DNA of 32,388 nt from contig VGXE01000022.1 of NCBI GenBank assembly GCA_016873455.1, positions 1 to 32,388 of the forward strand, read 5' to 3'. The DNA is from Nitrospira sp. (GTDB lineage Bacteria > Nitrospirota > Nitrospiria > Nitrospirales > Nitrospiraceae). Below, one piece after another: positions 16,675-24,411 of this stretch. The stretch's first letter is position 1. Each line of letters opens with the position of its first letter. Made by a program: the position numbers and the translations under genes. Below the pieces are notes generated by a model. It was not told the DNA's origin, did no database searches, and was given only the letters and a program-made list of their open reading frames with translations.

Positions 16675-17052
16675 TCAGGTTTGGGCTTTGACGCGAAGTG
16701 TCTGCGTTGGGACATCTGTCAACGTCAACAGACGCTGATCGTTCGTTAAGAGGGTTGCCTTCAAAGCCACTGCCGTTGCCGCAACAATCGCATCCGGGAG
16801 TTTGAGACCGTATCGTTTCCGAAGATCCACCGCGTGATGCTTAATGGTCTGAGTCAGGTCTGTAACAGCAACGTCCGCAAGGAATGCTCGAACCCTCTGC
16901 TCCTCTGAAGAAACCAAGCCGGGATAAGCCAAAAGTTCCAACTCTGAAATCACCGAAATGGTATGGGTGCCGGAGGGAAAAGGCTCGGCAAGACGGCCGC
17001 CGAGAAAATACAAGATGACATTGGTATCGAGAACGAAGTGAGCCACCGTCAC
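16675..17052 (-). CDS. vapC: PIN-domain toxin, VapC type
   Basis: A 125-residue PIN-domain RNase-like toxin. The acidic metal-binding residues are in place: Asp9 in V-L-D-T-N, Glu39 (or Glu37) in I-S-E-L-E-L-L, Asp87 in K-L-P-D-A-I-V-A-A-T, and Asp106 in T-N-D-Q-R. VapC toxins cleave tRNA or rRNA and stop translation until the antitoxin binds. The GTG at 17052 overlaps the antitoxin TGA by 4 nt (GTGA), the usual coupled arrangement; a GTG at 17058 is possible. The pair lies between the methyltransferase gene and its decayed partial copy, which suggests acquisition by insertion. Confidence 0.88.
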   Translation of the reverse strand: MTVAHFVLDTNVILYFLGGRLAEPFPSGTHTISVISELELLAYPGLVSSEEQRVRAFLADVAVTDLTQTIKHHAVDLRKRYGLKLPDAIVAATAVALKATLLTNDQRLLTLTDVPTQTLRVKAQT

Positions 17053-17261
17053 GACCACTCATCGCGCAAGCGGCGTTGGTAGGCCACCGGATCTTCCGAT
17101 AAGTGGATAGCGCCCTCATGCCTTCGGATCTGTTGGGTCCCAGTACCTTCAGCCGTAGTCCCCAACTGTCGTTCGATGCGTAGCCATTCCTCATAGGGAA
17201 TAAGAACGCTGACAGGGCGGCCCTCGGCATCGGTCACAAGCTGCTTATGAATTGGACTCAT
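17049..17261 (-). CDS. vapB: Antitoxin of the PIN toxin
   Basis: A 70-residue protein directly upstream of, and overlapping, the PIN toxin gene. Its N-terminal half (Q-L-V-T-D-A-E-G-R-P-V-S-V-L-I-P-Y-E-E-W) resembles the Phd/YefM-like or short VapB antitoxin fold used for DNA binding and dimerisation. The charged C-terminus (E-D-P-V-A-Y-Q-R-R-L-R-D-E-W-S) is the typical toxin-wrapping tail. A GGAG ribosome site lies about 10 nt before the ATG. It is expected to neutralise the toxin and repress the pair's own promoter. The exact antitoxin family is uncertain; it is identified mainly by position, size and shape. Confidence 0.78.
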   Translation of the reverse strand: MSPIHKQLVTDAEGRPVSVLIPYEEWLRIERQLGTTAEGTGTQQIRRHEGAIHLSEDPVAYQRRLRDEWS

Positions 17262-17284
17262 TGGATCACCGCTCCAGTGACGCC

Positions 17285-17313
17285 ATTATAGTCAACGCGG
17301 CCCGAAAGAGAAA
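17285..17313 (-). promoter_or_regulatory. Promoter of the toxin-antitoxin pair
   Basis: A perfect TATAAT -10 box (17290-17285, minus strand) lies 23 nt before the antitoxin ATG. The -35 region 17 nt upstream (TTTCTC) is poor, so activity may depend on the strong -10 or on additional factors. Confidence 0.5.
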
Positions 17314-17319
17314 GCACAG

Positions 17320-17460
17320 GTGCGGTTCCACCACCACGACCTAGCCGCCCCCTCTATTCGGCCTGCTCCACTTCAAAGGCCTACTCCTGGAAACCACGGC
17401 GGCGCGCCGAAGGCTCAGTTCACGGGAAACAAAGGCGATCGGTGGTATTCGCAGAAATAG
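17320..17460 (+). pseudogene. Decayed duplicate of the methyltransferase 3' end
   Basis: Positions 17357-17460 align with 16486-16590, the end of the PqqD-like methyltransferase gene, at roughly four identical bases in five by eye, and weaker similarity extends back to about 17320. Both copies end in codons for R-W-Y-S-Q-K and a stop. A one-base deletion near 17393 (CTGGAAACCAC versus the fuller original) breaks the frame, and no start or catalytic part is present. Confidence 0.8.
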
Positions 17461-17485
17461 AGCAACATATTGGGCACAGCCGATT

Positions 17486-18445
17486 TTACGTCCCAATGCT
17501 AAGACGCCTCGCCAGATCGATCAACACCCCTTCCCGCAACCCCAAATCGCTCACCAGACATTCCTCTTCACCCAGCGTGTCCATGATGGTGCGAACGATG
17601 ATGGCCCCGGCGGCGATGACTTCTTCGCGGTTTTTTTCCAATCCAGGCAACCCGACTCGCTCGGCTTTCGTGCGACTGAGCAATTGTTCCTCTAACTCGC
17701 GAATCGTCTCGATCGTCAGCCGGCAGTTGTGAATGCGGGCCGGTTCGTAGGCAGGCAGTTGCTGCGCCATCGCAGCTAATGACGTGATCGTGCCGGCCGT
17801 GCCGACGCAGGAGCGCCCGGCCGGTCTCGGCATGGCGGCTATCGCCCGTTCGGTTTCTTGCCGCACCCAGGCGCGGGCCTGTTCGATTTCCTCTACCGTC
17901 GGCGGATCGTGATGCAGGAGCCGCTCACAGAGACGGACGACGCCGATATTCATCGACTGCACGATCGGCTCATGGCCCGGCTGATCCAGAATGAATTCCG
18001 TGCTGCCGCCGCCGATGTCCAAGGCCAGAATGTCCTTGACTCCGTCTGGAAGCCCGGAACGAATGCCTAGGAGCGTACGCCTGGCCTCCTCCTCACCCGT
18101 GATGATCTCGACGTTGAAACCTGTTTCGTACGTGACGCGATCCAAAAACGCCTGTCGATTACTGGCGTCGCGCACGGCACTCGTCGCCACGACCGCGCAC
18201 GCACTGACCCGATGGCGTTCAATCACGCTCCGCCATTCCTTGAGACAGGCAATGACGCGTTGCATGGCCGCATCATTCAAGCGCTTGTCGCGATCGACTC
18301 CCTCGCCCAACCTGAGGATACGCCGATCGGATTGCAGCTCTGTGAGTGGATGTCCCGAGGTCAGATCGGCGATGAGCAGACGGCAGGTCAACGTGCCGAT
18401 GTCGATGCCGGCGAGGCGGAGGATGGAGGGAGGCGATACGTTCAT
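17486..18445 (-). CDS. Ppx/GppA phosphatase-family protein (short form)
   Basis: The 319-residue protein covers the two actin-like ATPase-fold domains of the exopolyphosphatase/guanosine pentaphosphatase family and lacks the C-terminal HD-like extension of long Ppx enzymes. Motifs: the first phosphate loop (A-G-I-D-I-G-T-L-T-C-R-L-L), the T-S-A-V-R-D-A segment, the second phosphate loop (L-A-L-D-I-G-G-G-S-T-E-F), and the G-T-A-G-T-I-T-S-L-A segment. It may degrade polyphosphate or (p)ppGpp; sequence alone does not decide. The ATG at 18445 overlaps the stop of the coiled-coil gene by 4 nt, so the two proteins are probably made together. Confidence 0.88.
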   Translation of the reverse strand: MNVSPPSILRLAGIDIGTLTCRLLIADLTSGHPLTELQSDRRILRLGEGVDRDKRLNDAAMQRVIACLKEWRSVIERHRVSACAVVATSAVRDASNRQAFLDRVTYETGFNVEIITGEEEARRTLLGIRSGLPDGVKDILALDIGGGSTEFILDQPGHEPIVQSMNIGVVRLCERLLHHDPPTVEEIEQARAWVRQETERAIAAMPRPAGRSCVGTAGTITSLAAMAQQLPAYEPARIHNCRLTIETIRELEEQLLSRTKAERVGLPGLEKNREEVIAAGAIIVRTIMDTLGEEECLVSDLGLREGVLIDLARRLSIGT

Positions 18446-18765
18446 TCTTCGTTTTTGATGTCCTCCATCTCGCCTTCCAGTTTTTTGCGGGACTCCTTGA
18501 GCGTTTGGACCTCACGTACCAATCGACCGATCTCGGCATCGTACAGAACCCGTTCAGCCGTCTCTCCCTGTTCTTTCATCTCAACGGCCCGCTCACCGAC
18601 ATCTTTGTAAAGATCGGATAACCGCTGGTCGAGCTTGCGGAGTTCCAATCGCATTCGAAGGAGTTCCGTCTCTTCCAGCGCTCGTTCGGCGGCATGAGCT
18701 GTTCCGAAACGCAAAGTCGCGAGCCCGATCCGCAAATCGTCTTTGAGTCGCTGCAATAAGCCCAT
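18442..18765 (-). CDS. Small coiled-coil protein
   Basis: A 107-residue, highly charged protein. Residues about 28-105 read as a nearly continuous amphipathic helix in which leucine and valine recur every three or four residues, broken once near the middle, so a helical hairpin or dimer is likely. The N-terminus (M-G-L-L-Q-R-L-K-D-D-L-R-I-G-L-A-T-L-R-F-G) could be a short membrane-associating helix. No known enzymatic motif. An AGAGGG ribosome site precedes the ATG. Its stop overlaps the start of the Ppx/GppA-like gene (ATGA, 18442-18445), so it may be a regulator or scaffold of that enzyme; that is inference from context. Confidence 0.7.
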   Translation of the reverse strand: MGLLQRLKDDLRIGLATLRFGTAHAAERALEETELLRMRLELRKLDQRLSDLYKDVGERAVEMKEQGETAERVLYDAEIGRLVREVQTLKESRKKLEGEMEDIKNEE

Positions 18766-18782
18766 TGGACCCTCTGAATAAC

Positions 18783-18854
18783 AGGCTGACAGGTCTCACG
18801 CTGACATCCGGAACACCAATTTGTTCAACCTGTCACTTGCACGCCTGTCAGCCT
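18783..18854. repeat. Inverted arrays of GCTGACA repeats between recG and the coiled-coil gene
   Basis: AGGCTGACAGG (18783-18793) and its perfect complement CCTGTCAGCCT (18844-18854) form an 11-bp stem. On each side the core GCTGACA or TGTCA recurs at 15-16-nt spacing (18785 and 18800 on the left; 18831, 18846 and 18862 on the right). It may act as a terminator after recG or be a repeat element. Confidence 0.5.
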
Positions 18855-18872
18855 ACGTGCTTGTCAGCTCTT

Positions 18873-21419
18873 TCAACTGATTGAACCCAGCTCCAACTTT
18901 TCTTTCCACTTCCGCAACATCGCGTCCCGCAACCCCTGATGCGCCGCCGCCTTAAGGCCAGGATCCTGTTTCAGTAAGGAAAACGCCTCCAGCCTGGCCT
19001 GCTGCAACAACTCCGCATCGCGCACAAGGTTGGCGACGCGGAACTCTGGCATGCCCCATTGGCGGAATCCAAAGAACTCTCCCGGCCCTCTGATCCGCAG
19101 ATCCTCCTCCGCAATCACAAACCCATCGTTCGATCGCACCAGTGCCTCCAGCCGCTCTCTCGCTGAAGACAGCGCGTCTGCTGCCTCCCCGCCGAACTCC
19201 AGTCGCCCACGGCGGGTTCCTCCGCGCCCCACACCGGCCGCCATCAGGAGACAGTAGGATTGGTGACTGCCGCGTCCCACCCGGCCTCGCAACTGATGCA
19301 ATTGTGCCAGCCCAAATCGCTCGGCATGTTCAATCAGCATCACGGTCGCATTGGGCACATCAACACCGACTTCCACCACCGTCGTCGCAACGAGGACCTG
19401 GACAACCCCGGCCTTAAAATCGGCCATCATCGATTCCTTCTCTGCAGCCTTCATCCGCCCATGCAACAGGCCGACACGGAACTCGGCCAGCTCTCCCTGT
19501 TGCAGCTGTTCTGCTCCCTGGATCGCCGCCTGAAGATCCGACTTTTCCGACTCCTCGATCAGCGGATAGATCACATAGGCCTGCCGCCCGCTGCGCAATT
19601 CATCGCGGAGAATCTGGTAGGCGCGCCGCCGTTGCGCCTCGGCAAAAAGGAACGTCCTCACCGGCTTTCTCCCTGGCGGCAGTTCGTCGATGACCGACAC
19701 GTCCAGATCGCCGTACACCGTCATGGCCAACGTTCGAGGAATCGGTGTGGCGGTCAACACCAGCATGTCCGGCTGATACCCCTTGTCGATCAGCGTCTTC
19801 CGCTGCAGCACGCCGAACTTGTGTTGCTCATCGACGACGGCCAACCCCAAGTCCTTGAACATCACGCCTTTTTGAATCAACGCATGCGTCCCAATGGCCA
19901 CATGAACCTCGCCGGCTGCCAACTGAGACATCTGCGTTTTCTTGGTTGACGCCTTGTCTCCTCCCCTCAGCAACGCCGCCTTCAACCCCAAGCCCTCACA
20001 TATCCCAGATAAGTTTCGATAATGCTGCTCCGCGAGAATTTCCGTTGGCGCCATCAGCGCCGCCTGATAGCCGGACCCGCAGGCCATGACAATCGCATGG
20101 AGGGCGACGGCGGTTTTCCCGGATCCCACATCGCCTTGGACAAGCCGATTCATAGGCCTGGGCGACAGCATGTCGCGAAGGATTTCTCGAATCACCCGAT
20201 CCTGAGAGACTGTGAGACGGAACGGCAACAACCGCCCCAATTTTTCCAAAAGAGAGGTCCGTGGATTAAACCGCAGCCTTTTCGGCTCGCTCTGAACGGA
20301 CCGTTGCCTGGTCGCCAATGCCATCTGGAGCAAAAACAGCTCTTCGAACGCCAACCGCCGATGCGCCGGCGTCTTGCCTTGCTCCAGCAGCCGGCCATCG
20401 GTTCCGGCCTTAGGAAAGTGGACATCCTGCAGCGCTTCGTGAATCGGAATCAGCCGCTGACGAGCCCGAATCGGTACCGGCAGCTGGTCATGCAACTCCC
20501 TCGCATGGGCATGCAACAGGCTTTTCTGCAGCACCCGCATTTGGCGGGACGTCCATCCTTTCGTTTCATGATAGATTGGGACGATCCGCCCCACATGCAG
20601 CGTCGATTCCGCGTCTTCTCCAATCACTTCATACTGCACCACGTCCATTCGCGGCACCATCCAGCCCTGACGTCCGGCGACCACACGCCCACTCATCATC
20701 ACATGCTTTCCAATGCTGAGCACCTCTTCCAAATATGGTTGATTGAAGAAAACGATCTGCATCCGGCCGGTCTGATCTTCGACGCCGACGTCGAGCACGC
20801 GGAAACGCCGATTCTTTGCACGCTTGGCTTCACATTTTCTGACGATCCCGCAAATGGAGGCGGACATGCCGGGGACAAGATTGCCGATGGGAGTCATCAC
20901 CGAACGGTCCTCATACCGCCACGGCACCGTCCACAGCACGTCCTCGACCGTCTCTACGTTCAATCGCCGCAACAATGCGGTGCGCGCTGGCCCGACCCCC
21001 TTTGCAAAACGGATGGGCACACTCCAGAGACCGTTCCGCTCTGGCTCATCCGAACGAGGTCCGTGATCGACCGGTCCCGGTTCCTCAACCGCTGGCGCCG
21101 GCAACGCCGAGGCAGCGCCGCGGAGCGACGTGACAATCAGTGCGGCAGCCTGCAACCGGCGCCGCTGTTCAGACAACGGCAGCGCCTGCTGAAAATCAAT
21201 AAACAAATTCCGCAATGACACGAGGCGGGCTTCAATGGTTTTGGGATAGACCTGATTCGCCAGCGCAGTGAGAACTTGCCCAGAGACGAAGACGCCGAGA
21301 TTCTTGACCGTGCCCAGATGTGCACATTCGTCCCGCATCGCGAACTCGATCGGACGCGCGAGACGATCCAACCACAGGTGAAACGGGGTTACGGAGTCCG
21401 ACTCTAAGGGAGTCTCCAT
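18873..21419 (-). CDS. recG: ATP-dependent DNA helicase RecG
   Basis: Remodels stalled replication forks and Holliday junctions. The 848-residue protein has an N-terminal extension of about 130 residues, the OB-fold wedge domain (around 200-290), and a superfamily 2 helicase core: Walker A G-D-V-G-S-G-K-T near residue 430, D-E-Q-H near 530, T-A-T-P-I-P-R-T, then V-E-V-G-V-D-V-P-N-A and Q-L-R-G-R-V-G-R-G in the second RecA-like lobe, ending in the TRG-type hairpin region. It is longer than E. coli RecG (693) because of the extension. The ATG at 21419 is chosen because a TTGAGG-17-TACGAT promoter ends 10 nt before it; an upstream in-frame start would lie within that promoter. Confidence 0.95.
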   Translation of the reverse strand: METPLESDSVTPFHLWLDRLARPIEFAMRDECAHLGTVKNLGVFVSGQVLTALANQVYPKTIEARLVSLRNLFIDFQQALPLSEQRRRLQAAALIVTSLRGAASALPAPAVEEPGPVDHGPRSDEPERNGLWSVPIRFAKGVGPARTALLRRLNVETVEDVLWTVPWRYEDRSVMTPIGNLVPGMSASICGIVRKCEAKRAKNRRFRVLDVGVEDQTGRMQIVFFNQPYLEEVLSIGKHVMMSGRVVAGRQGWMVPRMDVVQYEVIGEDAESTLHVGRIVPIYHETKGWTSRQMRVLQKSLLHAHARELHDQLPVPIRARQRLIPIHEALQDVHFPKAGTDGRLLEQGKTPAHRRLAFEELFLLQMALATRQRSVQSEPKRLRFNPRTSLLEKLGRLLPFRLTVSQDRVIREILRDMLSPRPMNRLVQGDVGSGKTAVALHAIVMACGSGYQAALMAPTEILAEQHYRNLSGICEGLGLKAALLRGGDKASTKKTQMSQLAAGEVHVAIGTHALIQKGVMFKDLGLAVVDEQHKFGVLQRKTLIDKGYQPDMLVLTATPIPRTLAMTVYGDLDVSVIDELPPGRKPVRTFLFAEAQRRRAYQILRDELRSGRQAYVIYPLIEESEKSDLQAAIQGAEQLQQGELAEFRVGLLHGRMKAAEKESMMADFKAGVVQVLVATTVVEVGVDVPNATVMLIEHAERFGLAQLHQLRGRVGRGSHQSYCLLMAAGVGRGGTRRGRLEFGGEAADALSSARERLEALVRSNDGFVIAEEDLRIRGPGEFFGFRQWGMPEFRVANLVRDAELLQQARLEAFSLLKQDPGLKAAAHQGLRDAMLRKWKEKLELGSIS

Positions 21420-21429
21420 ATCACAACGG

Positions 21430-21458
21430 ATCGTAGCACAGTGCCCGCCCCCCCTCAA
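21430..21458 (-). promoter_or_regulatory. recG promoter with almost no leader
   Basis: TTGAGG (21458-21453), a 17-nt spacer and TACGAT preceded by TGC (21435-21430), minus strand. The -10 box ends 10 nt before the recG ATG, so the predicted leader is only about 3-4 nt; there is no Shine-Dalgarno. Confidence 0.45.
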
Positions 21459-21486
21459 TGACGGCCCGCCTGTTTTGGCGGATCGC

Positions 21487-21515
21487 TTGGTCCGCCTCCT
21501 CTCGGATGCTATGCT
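21487..21515 (+). promoter_or_regulatory. Promoter of the TPR metallopeptidase gene
   Basis: TTGGTC (21487-21492), a 17-nt spacer ending in TGC, then TATGCT (21510-21515). The start near 21522 leaves an 11-nt leader holding the GGGGAA ribosome site of the ATG at 21533, and makes the earlier in-frame ATGs at 21458 and 21506 untranscribed. Confidence 0.4.
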
Positions 21516-21532
21516 TCTTGGGGAACAACACC

Positions 21533-22945
21533 ATGTATCGACGTAACATTACACATATCCTCGTCCCGATGGGATCGGTGTTAGCCCTCGTGATCGGCTA
21601 TCACCTGTTCCTCAAACCATCCATTCCGAGGATTTCTGCGCCCCCCGAAGTCATCGAAGCTATTGCCCCACCGCCTCCGCCGCCCACGGCAACTCCGCGT
21701 GTCGCGGAGACGATGCCGATGCGCGCGATCGACCTCACCGTCATCCCGAACTCCCCACACGACAAACTCTTCGAAACCATCCGTGACAACATTGAAAAGC
21801 GCAACTTGCCGCTCGCGGAAACTCAGCTGACTGGGCTACCTCAAGCTCTGCTCGACCATCCGCAAGCCAAACTCATTGCGGCCGTACTCTGGAACAATCT
21901 CGGCCTACAGCAAGAGCGCCTGCACGGCACACAGGTTTCCGTGAACGCGTTCAAGAAAGCGGCGATCCTGGACGACTCCAACCCCGTCATCTTGATGAAT
22001 CTGGTCCATGCCTACTGGGAACAGCGAGACCCGGCATTGAATCCAAGCCTCCTCGGACAATTAATCCGGCTCGCCCCAGAAGAACCCTTTCCGCACTTGG
22101 CATTGGCCGAACTCCTGCACGAGCAGGGTCATTCCACCGAGGCGGCACAACACCTGGCCCACGCCGCGGACCGTGTCAAGAAGGACCCGGCCCTCCAATC
22201 GTATCTCGCCGCCGTCACTCAAAAACTCCATCACATGGAATCGGTTGAATCCCGTATGGCCACCAGAAACAGCACTCACTTTATGGTGAAATTCGACGGA
22301 GCCGAGGACCACGGGACATGGATAACCGTCCTGGAAATCCTCGAAGACGCATATCGAGACATCGGACAGAAATTTGGGCATTTTCCTTCCAAGCCCATCA
22401 TGGTAGTGCTCCATACCCAGGAATCGTTTCAAGGCACAACCGGCAGCCCGGCCTGGGCCGACGGCCTCTACGACCCAACACTCGGACGCATTCAGATCCC
22501 AACTCAAGGGGCCATGACGAATACGAAATGGCTCACCAATGTGTTGCGTCACGAATATGTCCATGCGCTGCTGCACGACAGCCTGGGATCCAGCTCAGGA
22601 GCGCTGCCCACCTGGCTGAACGAGGGACTGGCGATGCAATGGGCCGGAGATGACTGGCCTGAGCTGGATCAGGCGATGCGGGGAAACGTCACCGTGATTC
22701 CCTTGAGCTATCTCGAAGGCTCCTGGGGGACATTACCCGCCGATGCGGCAACGCTGGCATATCTGGAAGCCAACTCTGCCACACGGTACCTGATCGAACG
22801 GTGGGGCATGACACAAGTGAATGAGCTCTTGAAGGCCTTCAAAGCGAGGGCGTCAGTGCCGACGGCCATCCAAAACAAATTGTTCGTGTCCTACGAGCAA
22901 TTCCATCAACAATGGCTTGACAGTTTCCGGCAGAAGCACTCGTAA
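21533..22945 (+). CDS. Membrane-anchored TPR protein with MA-like metallopeptidase domain
   Basis: The 470-residue protein begins with one hydrophobic helix (about residues 9-27), then a Pro-rich linker, TPR-like helices (about 60-220), and a C-terminal gluzincin peptidase domain. H-E-Y-V-H at 340-344 supplies two zinc ligands and the catalytic Glu341; Glu364 in W-L-N-E-G-L-A is the third ligand at the usual spacing. The peptidase is expected outside the cytoplasm. The ATG at 21533 is preferred over earlier in-frame starts because of GGGGAA 9 nt upstream and the promoter just before it. It is divergent from recG and convergent with the next gene. The substrate is unknown; TPRs suggest protein partners. 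Confidence 0.85.
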   Translation: MYRRNITHILVPMGSVLALVIGYHLFLKPSIPRISAPPEVIEAIAPPPPPPTATPRVAETMPMRAIDLTVIPNSPHDKLFETIRDNIEKRNLPLAETQLTGLPQALLDHPQAKLIAAVLWNNLGLQQERLHGTQVSVNAFKKAAILDDSNPVILMNLVHAYWEQRDPALNPSLLGQLIRLAPEEPFPHLALAELLHEQGHSTEAAQHLAHAADRVKKDPALQSYLAAVTQKLHHMESVESRMATRNSTHFMVKFDGAEDHGTWITVLEILEDAYRDIGQKFGHFPSKPIMVVLHTQESFQGTTGSPAWADGLYDPTLGRIQIPTQGAMTNTKWLTNVLRHEYVHALLHDSLGSSSGALPTWLNEGLAMQWAGDDWPELDQAMRGNVTVIPLSYLEGSWGTLPADAATLAYLEANSATRYLIERWGMTQVNELLKAFKARASVPTAIQNKLFVSYEQFHQQWLDSFRQKHS

Positions 22946-22994
22946 CGACCCGAGCGCGACCATGAACCGGATGATACCTGGAGCGGAGCGGCGG

Positions 22995-23858
22995 TCAGAT
23001 TTCTTCGGAGGCGGCGTCCTGCGTGATTGGTCCGGTCCAGGCCGGAAGCAGCCGGGCCCGATCGTCATCCACGTCTTGGCTCTCTTCTTCGGCTGCCCAC
23101 TGCAAAACCTGATCTTCCCATAAGATGGTCTGGCCGTCGCGGCCGAACATCCGGACTCGAAAATCAAACGTGTCGGCTTGCTGCAACCCCTCATCGGCTT
23201 GGCGAGCGGCGATCAATTTCCCTTTCGCGACACCCTTACCATCGGTGGAAAACTCATCTTCCCAGACGACTCCTCCGGTCGACGCATCGAAGGCACGCAA
23301 CAAGAAATGCGGCTGCTGTGCATCGGCTTCAGCACCCTCGACCTTCGTCACGACGGCACGCCGAGGCACCAGAGTAGAAATTGTGTGTCCAGGTTTACCT
23401 CCTTCATTCGGCGTGAGATTGAGCTGGCCCGCCCACTGAAACTCGCCGGTCTTGGCATCATAGACACGGAGCATGAAATTCGACAGGTCGGTTGCCCCAG
23501 GCCCTACCCCACCCGCAAAGATACGCCCATTTGATGCATGTGCTCGGGCGCCGTTACGATCTTCCTTGATGCTCAATTCATAGACATCTTCGGACAGCAC
23601 TTCCCCCGATATCGCATCATACACCTTGACCGTTATGCTGGAGTCAAACTCGTTTTGATAGCCAAACCCAGCCGCCACAATCGCCGCCTTGTCCGATGTC
23701 GGCTCCGCCCCGGTCTGGCCCCAGGCCTGCCCGCCAGCCGACAGAAAACATAATGCCGCAGCAGCCACCAACGAGGAGGCGATCCTATGAGGACTTTGAA
23801 CTGAGGATGGATCTCTTGACGATTCACACAACAGGGACAACCAGCGAGTCAGCGGCAT
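22995..23858 (-). CDS. Secreted PQQ-like beta-repeat protein
   Basis: The 287-residue protein has a long N-region followed by a hydrophobic stretch (about 27-42) and a likely signal cleavage near G-Q-A-W-G. The mature part carries four related strands: V-Y-D-A-I-S-G-E-V-L, V-Y-D-A-K-T-G-E-F-Q-W, A-F-D-A-S-T-G-G-V-V-W-E-D, and M-F-G-R-D-G-Q-T-I-L-W-E-D. The D-A-x-T-G-x-x-x-W pattern is that of PQQ-enzyme-type propeller blades, but four copies are too few for a full eight-bladed enzyme and no catalytic residues are seen. The C-terminus is acidic. A strong GAGGAGGG ribosome site precedes the ATG. Probably a structural or binding protein of the cell envelope. Confidence 0.72.
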   Translation of the reverse strand: MPLTRWLSLLCESSRDPSSVQSPHRIASSLVAAAALCFLSAGGQAWGQTGAEPTSDKAAIVAAGFGYQNEFDSSITVKVYDAISGEVLSEDVYELSIKEDRNGARAHASNGRIFAGGVGPGATDLSNFMLRVYDAKTGEFQWAGQLNLTPNEGGKPGHTISTLVPRRAVVTKVEGAEADAQQPHFLLRAFDASTGGVVWEDEFSTDGKGVAKGKLIAARQADEGLQQADTFDFRVRMFGRDGQTILWEDQVLQWAAEEESQDVDDDRARLLPAWTGPITQDAASEEI

Positions 23859-23974
23859 AGACCCTCCTCAATGCTTGGACGCATCATGCAGGAGATTCCG
23901 GTCGCTGGTAAATTCCCCCACTGTAGTCAGCTCCCCCCCCGAAAGGAGGGGCGCGCTTTGACAAGTCCACACCA

Positions 23975-24003
23975 TTGCGGAAGGTATTCCTCCGGCCTAT
24001 AGT
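23975..24003 (+). promoter_or_regulatory. Promoter predicting a leaderless mRNA
   Basis: TTGCGG (23975-23980), a 17-nt spacer, then TATAGT (23998-24003). Only 6 nt separate the -10 box from the ATG at 24010, and there is no Shine-Dalgarno, so the start codon should be at the 5' end of the message. Confidence 0.5.
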
Positions 24004-24009
24004 CTCTCC

Positions 24010-24411
24010 ATGAAGCGTACGGCACTACTCACCCTGTTGGTCGGAGTCATGGCCGTTGGGTTCGGATCTCTGACGACGAGACCGGAGTTGACCACGGCAC
24101 CAACTCAGCCTTGGTGGATCAGCTTTCTGGTCCTTGCTCCGCTCTGCTTGGCTGTACTGATCTGGCGAGGGTATTGGTGGGCAGCGATGGCCTGTGTGAT
24201 GTATGGGACCGTCGGACTGGCTCTTGACCTGGCAACAGCTATACAGATTCTGACGAACGATTCAGACAGAGGGTCGTCTTTCCTGAGTAATCTGATCAGT
24301 GGCTGTTTGAACTTCCTCTTGATCTTGTTCGGCGGGCGCTCATTTTTGGACGTGACTCGGACGCCGACGCCACAAGAATCCCATCCTCCCAATCCTCCGT
24401 CGACTTCTTGA
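24010..24411 (+). CDS. Small membrane protein of unknown function
   Basis: A 133-residue protein with about four hydrophobic helices: 4-20, about 36-52 (ISFLVLAPLCLAVLIW), 56-77 (WWAAMACVMYGTVGLALDLATA) and 92-107 (FLSNLISGCLNFLLILFGG). It ends in a Pro/Thr/Ser-rich cytosolic tail. No family was recognised. The last 116 nt run opposite to and overlap the 3' end of the convergent O-methyltransferase gene (24296-24411), an unusually long tail-to-tail overlap. The membrane topology and a promoter at the right distance make the frame credible. The tail beyond the last helix is encoded entirely within the overlap. Confidence 0.65.
   Translation: MKRTALLTLLVGVMAVGFGSLTTRPELTTAPTQPWWISFLVLAPLCLAVLIWRGYWWAAMACVMYGTVGLALDLATAIQILTNDSDRGSSFLSNLISGCLNFLLILFGGRSFLDVTRTPTPQESHPPNPPSTS

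Noticed and set aside
20022-21218. 398-residue plus-strand frame
   Set aside because: Antisense to recG; rich in His/Arg/Gln with no start signal or domain.
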